This document shows positions 16,162 through 22,845 of a stretch of DNA of 43,105 nucleotides, piece after piece; the first letter of the stretch is position 1; every line of letters begins with the position of its first letter. The translations under genes and the position numbers were made by a program. The stretch is from an uncultured Bacilli bacterium. Its GTDB lineage: Bacteria; Bacillota_I; Bacilli_A; RF39; UBA660. The notes below the pieces were generated by a model, which saw only the letters and a list, made by a program, of their open reading frames with translations, was not told the DNA's origin and made no database searches. Location: assembly GCA_910584255.1 (NCBI GenBank), contig CAJTXV010000015.1, positions 1 to 43,105 on the forward strand, written 5' to 3'.

Positions 16162-17205
16162 ATGTTATTAAATTTAATTTATTTTATTCTAGTATTAGGA
16201 ATTATTGTACTTATTCATGAGTCGGGGCATTTTCTATTTGCTAAACTTTGTGGAATTTATGTATACGAGTTTTCGATTGGAATGGGGCCAAAGCTATTTT
16301 CTAAAAAGGGAAAAAATGGTGAGACTGAATACTGTATTCGTGCAATTCCAATTGGTGGATTTGTTTCTTTAGCGGGGGAAGAAGTAGATGATGATAAGAA
16401 AGTGCCAGAGGATCGTAAACTATATTCAAAAAAAGCATGGCAAAGATTTTTAGTTATGTTTTTTGGTGCAGGATTTAACTTTATTTTTGCAGTACTCATT
16501 TTATTTTCGATTGGGCTGCTTTATGGGTCCATATCCTCTAAACCAATTATTTCTGAAGTAGTGAGGGATACCCCAGCAGAGGTTGCTGGATTAAAAGATG
16601 GAGATCGTGTGCTTGCTATTAATAATCGCAAAGTAAAGACTTCCGATGACATTTCTTTATTTTTACAAATTGTAGATAAGAGTAAACCAGTAAAATTTAA
16701 AGTACAAAGAGATGGAAAAGAATATACCTTTGATGTAAAACCAGTGAAAGAAAAGGTAGAGGATCAAGCTGTTTATCGCATTGGGGTTATGATTAATAAC
16801 GAAAAGAAACATGGAATTGGTGCGGCAGTAGAATATGCATTTGTAAAAACGGGGGCATTGTTCCGTCAAATGTTTGTTACTCTAGAAAGTTTATTTACAG
16901 GTAGTGTTTCTATTAATCAATTTTCAGGACCTGTTGGTATTTATAACATTGTGGGTACCCAGGCTAAAGCTGGATTTGCTAATATTCTTTATTTGATTGC
17001 TCTTTTAAGTATTAATGTTGGATTTATAAACTTAATACCTTTTCCTGCTTTTGATGGGGGTAGAATCTTATTCTTATTCATCGAAAAAATTAAAGGGAGT
17101 CCTGTAAAGCCGGAAACAGAAAGCAAGATTCATGCAATCGGTTTTCTATTATTAATGGTTTTAATGGTCTATATTACATTCAATGATATCTTGAGATTGT
17201 TTTAG
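16162..17205 (+). CDS. rseP: Site-2 intramembrane zinc metalloprotease RseP/RasP
   Basis: A 347-aa S2P protease. The zinc-binding HESGH lies in the first helix (H19, E20, H23). One PDZ domain is at about 125-210 (GLKDGDRVLAINNRKVKT). The third zinc-ligand motif appears as NLIPFPAFDGGR near residue 290. Homologues cleave anti-sigma factors, FtsL and remnant signal peptides within the membrane. The SD is AGGAGGGTG, and the gene is in operon with cdsA. Length is slightly short for the family but all motifs are intact. Confidence 0.95.
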   Translation: MLLNLIYFILVLGIIVLIHESGHFLFAKLCGIYVYEFSIGMGPKLFSKKGKNGETEYCIRAIPIGGFVSLAGEEVDDDKKVPEDRKLYSKKAWQRFLVMFFGAGFNFIFAVLILFSIGLLYGSISSKPIISEVVRDTPAEVAGLKDGDRVLAINNRKVKTSDDISLFLQIVDKSKPVKFKVQRDGKEYTFDVKPVKEKVEDQAVYRIGVMINNEKKHGIGAAVEYAFVKTGALFRQMFVTLESLFTGSVSINQFSGPVGIYNIVGTQAKAGFANILYLIALLSINVGFINLIPFPAFDGGRILFLFIEKIKGSPVKPETESKIHAIGFLLLMVLMVYITFNDILRLF

Positions 17206-17274
17206 TGAAATAGAAAATGTGAATTTTTAGAGTTGTTTTCTAGAAATTCTTTTTCTTTGATTTGGGAGGCTTAT

Positions 17275-17550
17275 ATGGAAGAACATTTTGATATGGAAAC
17301 AATGATTCCTAAAAATTTACGAGATTATGTAAGTGAACAAAGGGAAAATGGAATGTTTTTATCAGAGTATCAGATTGGGATTTTGAAACACTTTGGTTTT
17401 TCTTATCAGAAATATGGAAGTATCAAAGAATTATTATTTGATATTGAAGAATATTTAAATTCTAATTCTGGGTTGGAAGAAATCGATGCTTTGGAAGGGG
17501 TTTCCCGTGAAATATCGGAAAGAGAATACTATTCTCATACAAATCAATAG
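17275..17550 (+). CDS. Small hypothetical protein (91 aa)
   Basis: I do not recognise this protein. It is 91 aa, acidic and predicted helical (PKNLRDYVSEQ, IGILKHFGFSYQKYG, KELLFDIEEYLNS), with no signal peptide or membrane segment. ATG 17275 is chosen for the GGGAGG site at 17264-17269. It lies 69 nt after rseP with no visible terminator between, so it may be read from the cdsA promoter. Confidence 0.65.
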   Translation: MEEHFDMETMIPKNLRDYVSEQRENGMFLSEYQIGILKHFGFSYQKYGSIKELLFDIEEYLNSNSGLEEIDALEGVSREISEREYYSHTNQ

Positions 17551-17594
17551 AAAAAAATTAAAAAATAGTATATACTAAAAACAGTGGTGATTTT

Positions 17595-18206
17595 ATGAAT
17601 AAATATAAAATAATAAAAATTTTTAAATATACAGTATTACTTACTATTTTGGTAGTAGCAACCCAGCAGGTATACAAGTTTGGTAAAAAATCCTATCAAG
17701 ATTATATTAATGCACACGAAAATGATTTAGAATGGGTAGAGAATAATATCTCTTTGGAGGATGATTATCGGATTGGAAATCAAGTAAAAGTTGTGCATAT
17801 GCCTACAGATTTAACTGTTTCTACAGAAGATTATACAGAAATTATAAATAAAAAGATTAAAGCACTTTTGGTGAATTCTTATTCCATTGATAGTCCTATT
17901 TTAATTTATAATCCATATAGAGAAGATAAAAATATGCTATATATTTATTTTCATACAGGTGAAAAATATCAAGCTCAGTATTTTGTTTCTGCAGAAAGTA
18001 TTGTCATGCGGGACATGGATGCTTTAGAGTATCAAGATTTTTTAGACGATAGTGGTAATGTGTCTTTTACAACTAGACATTATTATACAATTGATTCTTT
18101 AATTCCAGGTAAAAAGAATAATGTGATTCTTCGAATATTAGATGAAAATGGAGTAGTGGTGGATGCTGAAAACTTTATTTTAAATATTCCAAATGAAGAG
18201 GATTAA
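17595..18206 (+). CDS. Membrane-anchored exported protein, weakly ASST_N-like
   Basis: A 203-aa protein with a short basic N-terminus and one membrane helix (about 12-28); the rest should be extracytoplasmic and beta-rich. The segment YNPYREDKNMLYIYFHTG and the later IDSLIPGKKNNVILRIL resemble the immunoglobulin-like N-terminal domain of aryl-sulfate sulfotransferases, but the catalytic propeller is absent. That similarity is from memory and weak. The SD is GTGGTGAT directly before ATG, and TATACT at 17571-17576 could be the -10. It lies upstream of the T7SS island, and a membrane role there is only a positional guess. Confidence 0.62.
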   Translation: MNKYKIIKIFKYTVLLTILVVATQQVYKFGKKSYQDYINAHENDLEWVENNISLEDDYRIGNQVKVVHMPTDLTVSTEDYTEIINKKIKALLVNSYSIDSPILIYNPYREDKNMLYIYFHTGEKYQAQYFVSAESIVMRDMDALEYQDFLDDSGNVSFTTRHYYTIDSLIPGKKNNVILRILDENGVVVDAENFILNIPNEED

Positions 18207-18477
18207 ATATTACTTTTTCTTTTTAATTCTATGGATTGATTCATCAAGTAATCTAGTGGATTCTCTGTTTTGACATCGTTCCTTATTTTTTATTATTTCA
18301 AGAAATAGCAGATAAATTTTAGTTTTAGAAACAGATTATTTTAAACGTTTCTTAGAAAAAAGAAGTATTCGTAAAATAGTTCTTGGTAGATTAATTGTAA
18401 AAAATATTCTTACATGATATACTAAAATAAAATTAGGGTGATTGTTCATTATCTAAAACAGGGGATGAAAATTTTAA
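18207..18477. other. Intergenic stretch with a possible coding remnant and a promoter
   Basis: This 271-nt gap holds no intact gene. A short open stretch (18316-18417, plus strand, no ATG) reads like a protein tail rich in K, R, I and L (ETDYFKRFLEKRSIRKIVLG) and may be the remnant of a lost gene. The end contains an extended -10 promoter (18415-18423) and a good SD, AGGGTGAT (18434-18441), followed only by a 4-codon TTG mini-frame. Confidence 0.3.
18415..18423 (+). promoter_or_regulatory. Extended -10 promoter before the Cys-cluster protein
   Basis: TGATATACT at 18415-18423, about 55 nt before the start codon; no clear -35. Confidence 0.42.
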
Positions 18478-19416
18478 ATGAAATACTGGTGGCTACAAAA
18501 ATATAAAAATTTAGAAATGAAGATGTTACCATCTTTGTTTTTGGATGTTCAATATTTTATAGTGGTACCAAAAAATTATATAAAAATTTATCAAAAATTA
18601 AAGGATATCAAAGTGGAATTGCTGACAGAATCAGAAATGTGTATTTTATTATATGGAGTTTCTGTTACTAAAACAGTTAAGAATAATATTCTTGGTAAAA
18701 TTATTGAGAGACTATTATTAGTACCAGATGCTTCTTTACCAATTAGTGATTATAGTTTGTTGGAAATGATTGAAGAAATTCGTAGTTTAAAGACAAGAAG
18801 GGCTACGATAGATAAAATTGATTCTAATAATGTTGCTGCGTGTGATTCCTGTTTGAATGTATTTTATGTGGATCAAATTCAATCAGTGAACCAAAAAGGT
18901 CAATGTCTCTGTCCTTTCTGTTTTAAAAATCGGTTGTATTTTGATAACGAATGTATTCCTATGAATTATAGTTTTCTTTTTCATAGTAGGCTTTTTTTTA
19001 GTACTTCTAATTTAGGGTGCAATTATCAGAAATTACAGAAATTATTAAAAAAAAGTGTAAAGATTTTAGAGTATTATCCTACTATGGATTTGAAAGAACC
19101 TCTCTTTAGTGTAGACTTCACTAAGCATTTAGAACGACTTCAGACAGAAAAAATTATTTCTTTGGATGAACCAAGATTAATCAAAGGATTCTATGATTAT
19201 TTTTTAGAAATAGAGGAGCAGGGGAGTTATGAAGGAGTGCTTACGTTTTCATGGAAAGGAAATCAAAACTTATTTCAGATTTCTTATTTATTAATTCTTA
19301 CTTGTGCATTTGTTTTAGAAAATTTCTTTTATTTAAAGAAAATTTATCTCATTATTGACAATAAACAATTAAGAATACAACTAAAAAAAGTCTTACAATG
19401 TTTTATAGAAGCATAG
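18478..19416 (+). CDS. Hypothetical protein with a Cys-rich zinc-ribbon-like cluster
   Basis: A 312-aa protein that I do not recognise. Its most striking feature is a probable zinc-binding cluster at about 122-148: CDSC, a 16-17 residue gap, then CLCPFC. The flanks are predicted alpha-helical, with a hydrophobic stretch (ISYLLILTCAFVLENFFYL) near the C-terminus that may be a buried helix. No nuclease or kinase motif is visible. It lies immediately before the T7SS island, about 100 nt upstream of its first gene, so it could be a regulator or accessory factor; that is inference from position. The SD before ATG 18478 is GGGGA at about 18461-18465. Confidence 0.62.
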   Translation: MKYWWLQKYKNLEMKMLPSLFLDVQYFIVVPKNYIKIYQKLKDIKVELLTESEMCILLYGVSVTKTVKNNILGKIIERLLLVPDASLPISDYSLLEMIEEIRSLKTRRATIDKIDSNNVAACDSCLNVFYVDQIQSVNQKGQCLCPFCFKNRLYFDNECIPMNYSFLFHSRLFFSTSNLGCNYQKLQKLLKKSVKILEYYPTMDLKEPLFSVDFTKHLERLQTEKIISLDEPRLIKGFYDYFLEIEEQGSYEGVLTFSWKGNQNLFQISYLLILTCAFVLENFFYLKKIYLIIDNKQLRIQLKKVLQCFIEA

Positions 19417-19434
19417 GAAGCGATGAGTAGGTTG

Positions 19435-19446
19435 ACATGATCATGT
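19435..19446. repeat. Perfect 12-bp palindrome upstream of the first T7SS promoter
   Basis: ACATGATCATGT is a perfect inverted repeat ending 9 nt before the -35 box at 19456. There is no T run, so it is not a terminator; its position suits an activator or repressor site. Confidence 0.4.
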
Positions 19447-19455
19447 AAAATAGTT

Positions 19456-19484
19456 TTGTATATTTTCTTATTTTGTGATATTCT
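19456..19484 (+). promoter_or_regulatory. Promoter of the first T7SS transcription unit
   Basis: TTGTAT (19456-19461), 17-nt spacer, TATTCT (19479-19484) with an extended TGA. The leader is about 28 nt with TAGGAGG at 19505-19511. Confidence 0.55.
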
Positions 19485-19518
19485 TAAACTAAGTAAAATA
19501 ATATTAGGAGGTTATGAA

Positions 19519-20766
19519 ATGAACGAGAAGATGTTAGATATAGAGGGGTTAATATCTAGTAGCACCGATATTAACCATGAATCATCAAATTTAACTGAGG
19601 TTTGTTCTTCTTTGTATTCAGTTATTACAAGTTTAAGGGAAAATGAAGATTTTAAGACTATGATTGCAAGTGCTTCTTATTTTGGTTCTATTGATGAACT
19701 GAATCAAACAGTTCCTAAATTTTCAGAGGCAATATTAAAATTTTCTCAATTTCTTTCTAATTATGTATTAGAGAATTATTCGGATACAGATCAGGAAACA
19801 AAAGCAAAGATTGAAGCAAACCTAGCGGAGGCTATGTCCCAATTAGAGGCATTTGGGGAATCTGGAATTGCTGGAGCAAGTAGTACTGGCGGACTAGATT
19901 ATAATAAAATTTCTACTTCTGCTGCTGGTGCATTGTCAGGTGATTATATTGATGGTTCTAAGATTCGAAAATCTGCTTTTGAGGATGGTCAATTAGAATT
20001 TATTACTCGTCCAGATGGTAGTGTTCAAATTGTTAAAAATGGGACAGTGTTAGGATATACCACTCAAGATGGAATTGGAAATGCAGGAACACAATCTTCG
20101 GCAGGTACAGAAGAAGTTCATGCTTCTTTAAACACAGAGGAGATTGCTGGTGCTGCAGCTAGTACAGTTGCTGCTGGAGTTGTTGGTGCTGGAACAGTTG
20201 TTCCCCCTATTGAAAATACTGAGACTCCAACGCTCAATCCTATAGAAAATCCTGCTCCAACGGTGCCTTCAGGACTTTCTTCAGGTTATACAGGAGATGT
20301 TCATACAAAGAGTCAAGCTAGTACAAATATTAAAGAGTCTTCTGGTACTATTACGACCGATAATCGACGTTATACAATTGTTCCAGATGGTGAGTATACT
20401 AAAGTACCTGGGACGATTTCTCAGAGTGACTATAATTTATTGTGTGCACAAGTGGCAGGTGAGTCTGGTAATTCAAAGGATGATATGCTTGCAGTTACTA
20501 CTACTGTTTTAAATCGTCTTGAAGCAGAAGGAAAATATGGAGATTCTGTAAAAGAAGTATTACAACAAGGATATTTCCCTTGGGGAGAAACACATATTGC
20601 TTATGAACCAGGAGGTAAATACTATAATACTGATTGGGGACAAGACAAATTAAGACAGGCAACAGAAGCAGTCAATGATGCTTTAAGTGGTGCAAGAAAT
20701 TTAGAGGGGAATGTTTATTATTATTCTGGAAATGGAGAATATAATCGATTCTCAGATGTATTATAA
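19519..20766 (+). CDS. T7SS substrate-like protein with C-terminal SleB/CwlJ-type cell-wall hydrolase domain
   Basis: A 415-aa protein with no signal peptide. Residues 1 to about 120 are a helical module (NEDFKTM, VPKFSEAILKFSQFLSNYV) shared with three other proteins of this island. A second shared block (about 135-190; GALSGDYIDGSKIRKSAFEDG, then QIVKNG and TTQDGI) follows. A low-complexity Pro/Thr/Ala linker leads to a Hydrolase_2 domain (about 300-415): LCAQVAGESGN with probable catalytic E315, VTTTVLNRLEAEG, and YYYSGNGEYNRF. SleB/CwlJ enzymes are lytic transglycosylases or cortex-lytic enzymes. Without a Sec signal, T7SS export is inferred. ATG 19519 is set by TAGGAGG. Confidence 0.82.
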   Translation: MNEKMLDIEGLISSSTDINHESSNLTEVCSSLYSVITSLRENEDFKTMIASASYFGSIDELNQTVPKFSEAILKFSQFLSNYVLENYSDTDQETKAKIEANLAEAMSQLEAFGESGIAGASSTGGLDYNKISTSAAGALSGDYIDGSKIRKSAFEDGQLEFITRPDGSVQIVKNGTVLGYTTQDGIGNAGTQSSAGTEEVHASLNTEEIAGAAASTVAAGVVGAGTVVPPIENTETPTLNPIENPAPTVPSGLSSGYTGDVHTKSQASTNIKESSGTITTDNRRYTIVPDGEYTKVPGTISQSDYNLLCAQVAGESGNSKDDMLAVTTTVLNRLEAEGKYGDSVKEVLQQGYFPWGETHIAYEPGGKYYNTDWGQDKLRQATEAVNDALSGARNLEGNVYYYSGNGEYNRFSDVL

Positions 20767-20790
20767 AATAAAGATAGGAGTGTTGAGATT

Positions 20791-21102
20791 ATGCCAAATG
20801 GTTCAGCAGATTTTAGTTTAGATTATGGAAATATTGAAGAAGTAATTAGTAAAATCCAACAAGGAAATGAACAAATTACTGGAATTATAGATAAGTTAAG
20901 TAGTATTGTTGCCAATTTAGAAAGTGTCTGGCAAGGTACAGATGCAAATGAGTATGTAACAAAAATGAATGAGTATAAACCTGTCATTATGAAATTACAA
21001 AATGCTTATTTAGAAGCGGCTAATGCCTTAAAAAATATGAGTATTCAGTATCAGGAAAAACAAGCGGAAAATGTATCTGCTGCTCAGAGTGAGTTATATT
21101 GA
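20791..21102 (+). CDS. esxA: WXG100 family protein
   Basis: A 103-aa helical-hairpin protein with W-Q-G in ESVWQGTDANEYV at mid-length, the turn motif of WXG100 (ESAT-6-like) proteins. These dimerise, are exported by T7SS, and often help export partners. It lies 24 nt after the hydrolase gene, with AGGAGTG as SD. The symbol is given by family only; several paralogues exist here. A terminator follows directly, so this gene and its upstream neighbour would be made in excess of those downstream. Confidence 0.88.
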   Translation: MPNGSADFSLDYGNIEEVISKIQQGNEQITGIIDKLSSIVANLESVWQGTDANEYVTKMNEYKPVIMKLQNAYLEAANALKNMSIQYQEKQAENVSAAQSELY

Positions 21103-21108
21103 GATTCG

Positions 21109-21143
21109 AAACTCTCTGTTTTCATAGTTGCAGTGAGTTTTTT
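21109..21143 (+). terminator. Terminator inside the first T7SS unit
   Basis: AAACTCTCTG (21109-21118) pairs with CAGTGAGTTT (21131-21140) with one T-T mismatch, followed by more T. It probably reduces transcription into the next two genes. Confidence 0.7.
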
Positions 21144-21192
21144 CCTTTCTTTTTAAAGAATTATAAAAAAATAAAAGTAGGAGTGAGAAAAA

Positions 21193-21516
21193 ATGCCAAG
21201 TACAAATGATTATAGCTATTTACCAGATGAAATGGAAAATGCATGTGTAGAGATTGAAAATGGAATAGAAGAAATTAGCTTGCAATTAGAAAAAATTGTT
21301 AGTGTTGCGAATACAATTAGCGATTCTCCGAATGATTGGAAAGGTGCAGATGCAAATAAATATATTGAAAATATGTTGCTGTACGAAGGCGATATGTTAG
21401 ATTTAAACAGTGCTTACCAATCAGCAGTAAATACTTTGAGAGGTACAGTTAAAGTAGCTAATGATCGAGCAATTGAAACAGCCAGACAAGTGGGACAAGA
21501 ATTATTTAGGGGGTAA
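21193..21516 (+). CDS. WXG100-like protein
   Basis: A 107-aa helical protein with W-K-G in NDWKGADANKYIENM at mid-length. It is a paralogue of the preceding WXG100 protein and lies 5 nt before the next long T7SS substrate, which suggests a chaperone-like partner for it. The SD AGGAGTGAG lies about 8 nt before ATG 21193. There is no signal peptide. Confidence 0.83.
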   Translation: MPSTNDYSYLPDEMENACVEIENGIEEISLQLEKIVSVANTISDSPNDWKGADANKYIENMLLYEGDMLDLNSAYQSAVNTLRGTVKVANDRAIETARQVGQELFRG

Positions 21517-21521
21517 GTAAT

Positions 21522-22676
21522 ATGGATGGAGAAAAGATAAAATTAAGTGAAGCGGAAATTTTAGTACATAGTGAGACTCTAAATACAGCTGCTCAAAGTA
21601 TAAATGATACATGTAAAAAAATCTATAATACTATTACAAATTTGCAAGAAAGTGAAGCATTTAAGTCTAAAGAAGCGGCTATGAATTATTATCTACGTAT
21701 TCAGGAAATAAATGCTATAGTGCCAAAGTTTATAGAGGGAATATTAAAATTTTCAAAGTTTTTATCTGGATATTTGATAGAAAATTATGCTGAAACGGAT
21801 GAACTTTCAAAACAAATTCAAGAGTCGTTTAACAATTCTGTAGAACAATTGTCAGCGATTGGTTTAATTGGAGGTATCGTTAGTCTCGATAAGATTTCTT
21901 CTACTGCTCAAGGTGCTTTAAATGGGAATTTTATTAACAGTGATAATATATATAAAGAAGCATTTCAAGATACGGGTAGTTTAGAATTCGTGACTCGTGA
22001 TGATGGTGCAATTATGATTACAAGAGATGGGGTTCCTATTGGGTTTACGACAAAAGATGGAATTTCGAATCAGACAACCTCTGATACCACTGATGCCTCT
22101 CTTCCTTCGGGTATGGGAAATGATCCAAGATATCAGCAAGCTGGACCTTCTGGTATGGGGGATGATCCAAGATATAAAAATACTACAAAGAGACCAGAAA
22201 CGCCTTTAACTGAGGGAATGGGAAATAATGAGGCGATTCTTAAAGCAAGAAATGATGCTTTATCTGATAGTCAAAAACAATATTTAGATTTCCAAAATTC
22301 TAAAATCGATTCTTATGAAACAAAAAATCAAAGGCTAAATGCGGAAGACTCTCTTTGGAATAAATATATAGGACAAGATATTTCTAATACAAGGACAGAA
22401 AATAAAATTAACGCAATTAATAGCGAAACAGAAAAAATTTTATCTGGAAATGCAGGTCTTGCGAGTGAAATTATAGAGAAAGGTTCTGTTCCTTTTCCAG
22501 AAAATTCAACACTTAGTAAATCTGGTTTTAATCTTTGGAATAGTAAGACGACAGTAAATGGTTATAAAGAATTACGTTATAATGGAACTACAGGAAAAGT
22601 AGATGTTGTTTTAAAAGATGGTACTACTTCTGTTTCCTATGATGTAGAGGACTTAATTGGTGCATCTTTTAAATAA
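21522..22676 (+). CDS. Putative T7SS effector with shared N-terminal module and unknown C-terminal domain
   Basis: A 384-aa protein with no signal peptide. The N-terminal helical module (about 1-120; SEAFKSKEAA, VPKFIEGILKFSKFLSGYL) and second block (about 130-185; GALNGNFINSDNIYKEAFQD, then MITRDG and TTKDGI) match the SleB-domain protein at 19519 closely. The middle has two copies of PSGMGxDPRY in a 14-aa repeat (22104-22133 and 22146-22175) and a third degenerate GMG. The C-terminal about 170 aa (FNLWNSKTTVNGYKELRYNG, then DVVLKDGTTSVSYDVED) match no family I know. The position matches that of a polymorphic effector, but no neighbour is an obvious immunity protein. Confidence 0.75.
   Translation: MDGEKIKLSEAEILVHSETLNTAAQSINDTCKKIYNTITNLQESEAFKSKEAAMNYYLRIQEINAIVPKFIEGILKFSKFLSGYLIENYAETDELSKQIQESFNNSVEQLSAIGLIGGIVSLDKISSTAQGALNGNFINSDNIYKEAFQDTGSLEFVTRDDGAIMITRDGVPIGFTTKDGISNQTTSDTTDASLPSGMGNDPRYQQAGPSGMGDDPRYKNTTKRPETPLTEGMGNNEAILKARNDALSDSQKQYLDFQNSKIDSYETKNQRLNAEDSLWNKYIGQDISNTRTENKINAINSETEKILSGNAGLASEIIEKGSVPFPENSTLSKSGFNLWNSKTTVNGYKELRYNGTTGKVDVVLKDGTTSVSYDVEDLIGASFK
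22104..22175 (+). repeat. Short in-frame direct repeat, 42-nt unit
   Basis: The 30-nt blocks 22104-22133 and 22146-22175, 42 nt apart, encode PSGMGNDPRY and PSGMGDDPRY and differ at a few bases. It lies within the coding sequence. Confidence 0.8.
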
Positions 22677-22701
22677 GATTACAAAGAAAAAAATATTATT
22701 G

Positions 22702-22732
22702 GTTGATTGTATCTAGCAGTCAACTTTTTTTT
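22702..22732 (+). terminator. Terminator between the effector gene and essC
   Basis: GTTGATTG (22702-22709) pairs with CAGTCAAC (22717-22724), one G-T pair and a 7-nt loop, followed by eight T. Confidence 0.88.
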
Positions 22733-22785
22733 GGAAGTCTTAATTGTTCCGTCTTTAAAAAGTCATGTAAAAATACTTTATTCTA

Positions 22786-22815
22786 TTGTTTTATATAGTC
22801 ATTTCTTGATATAAT
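22786..22815 (+). promoter_or_regulatory. Promoter of the essC unit
   Basis: TTGTTT (22786-22791), 18-nt spacer, TATAAT (22810-22815) with an extended TG (22807-22808). The box abuts an in-frame ATG at 22816, ruling it out as the start. Confidence 0.68.
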
Positions 22816-22845
22816 ATGTTTATAAAAGATAATAGGAGTTGGACT

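Noticed and set aside
16257..16869. Minus-strand open frames within rseP
   Set aside because: They overlap conserved S2P coding sequence and show no start signals.
18434..18454. AGGGTGAT followed by a 4-codon TTG frame as a leader peptide gene
   Set aside because: Too short to support as a gene; it may be chance.
22104..22175. CRISPR-like repeats
   Set aside because: There are only two in-frame protein-coding units with no spacers; no CRISPR array or cas gene is in the window.
22816..22845. Upstream in-frame ATG as the essC start
   Set aside because: It abuts the TATAAT box at 22810-22815 and lacks an SD; ATG 22846 has AGGAG at proper distance.
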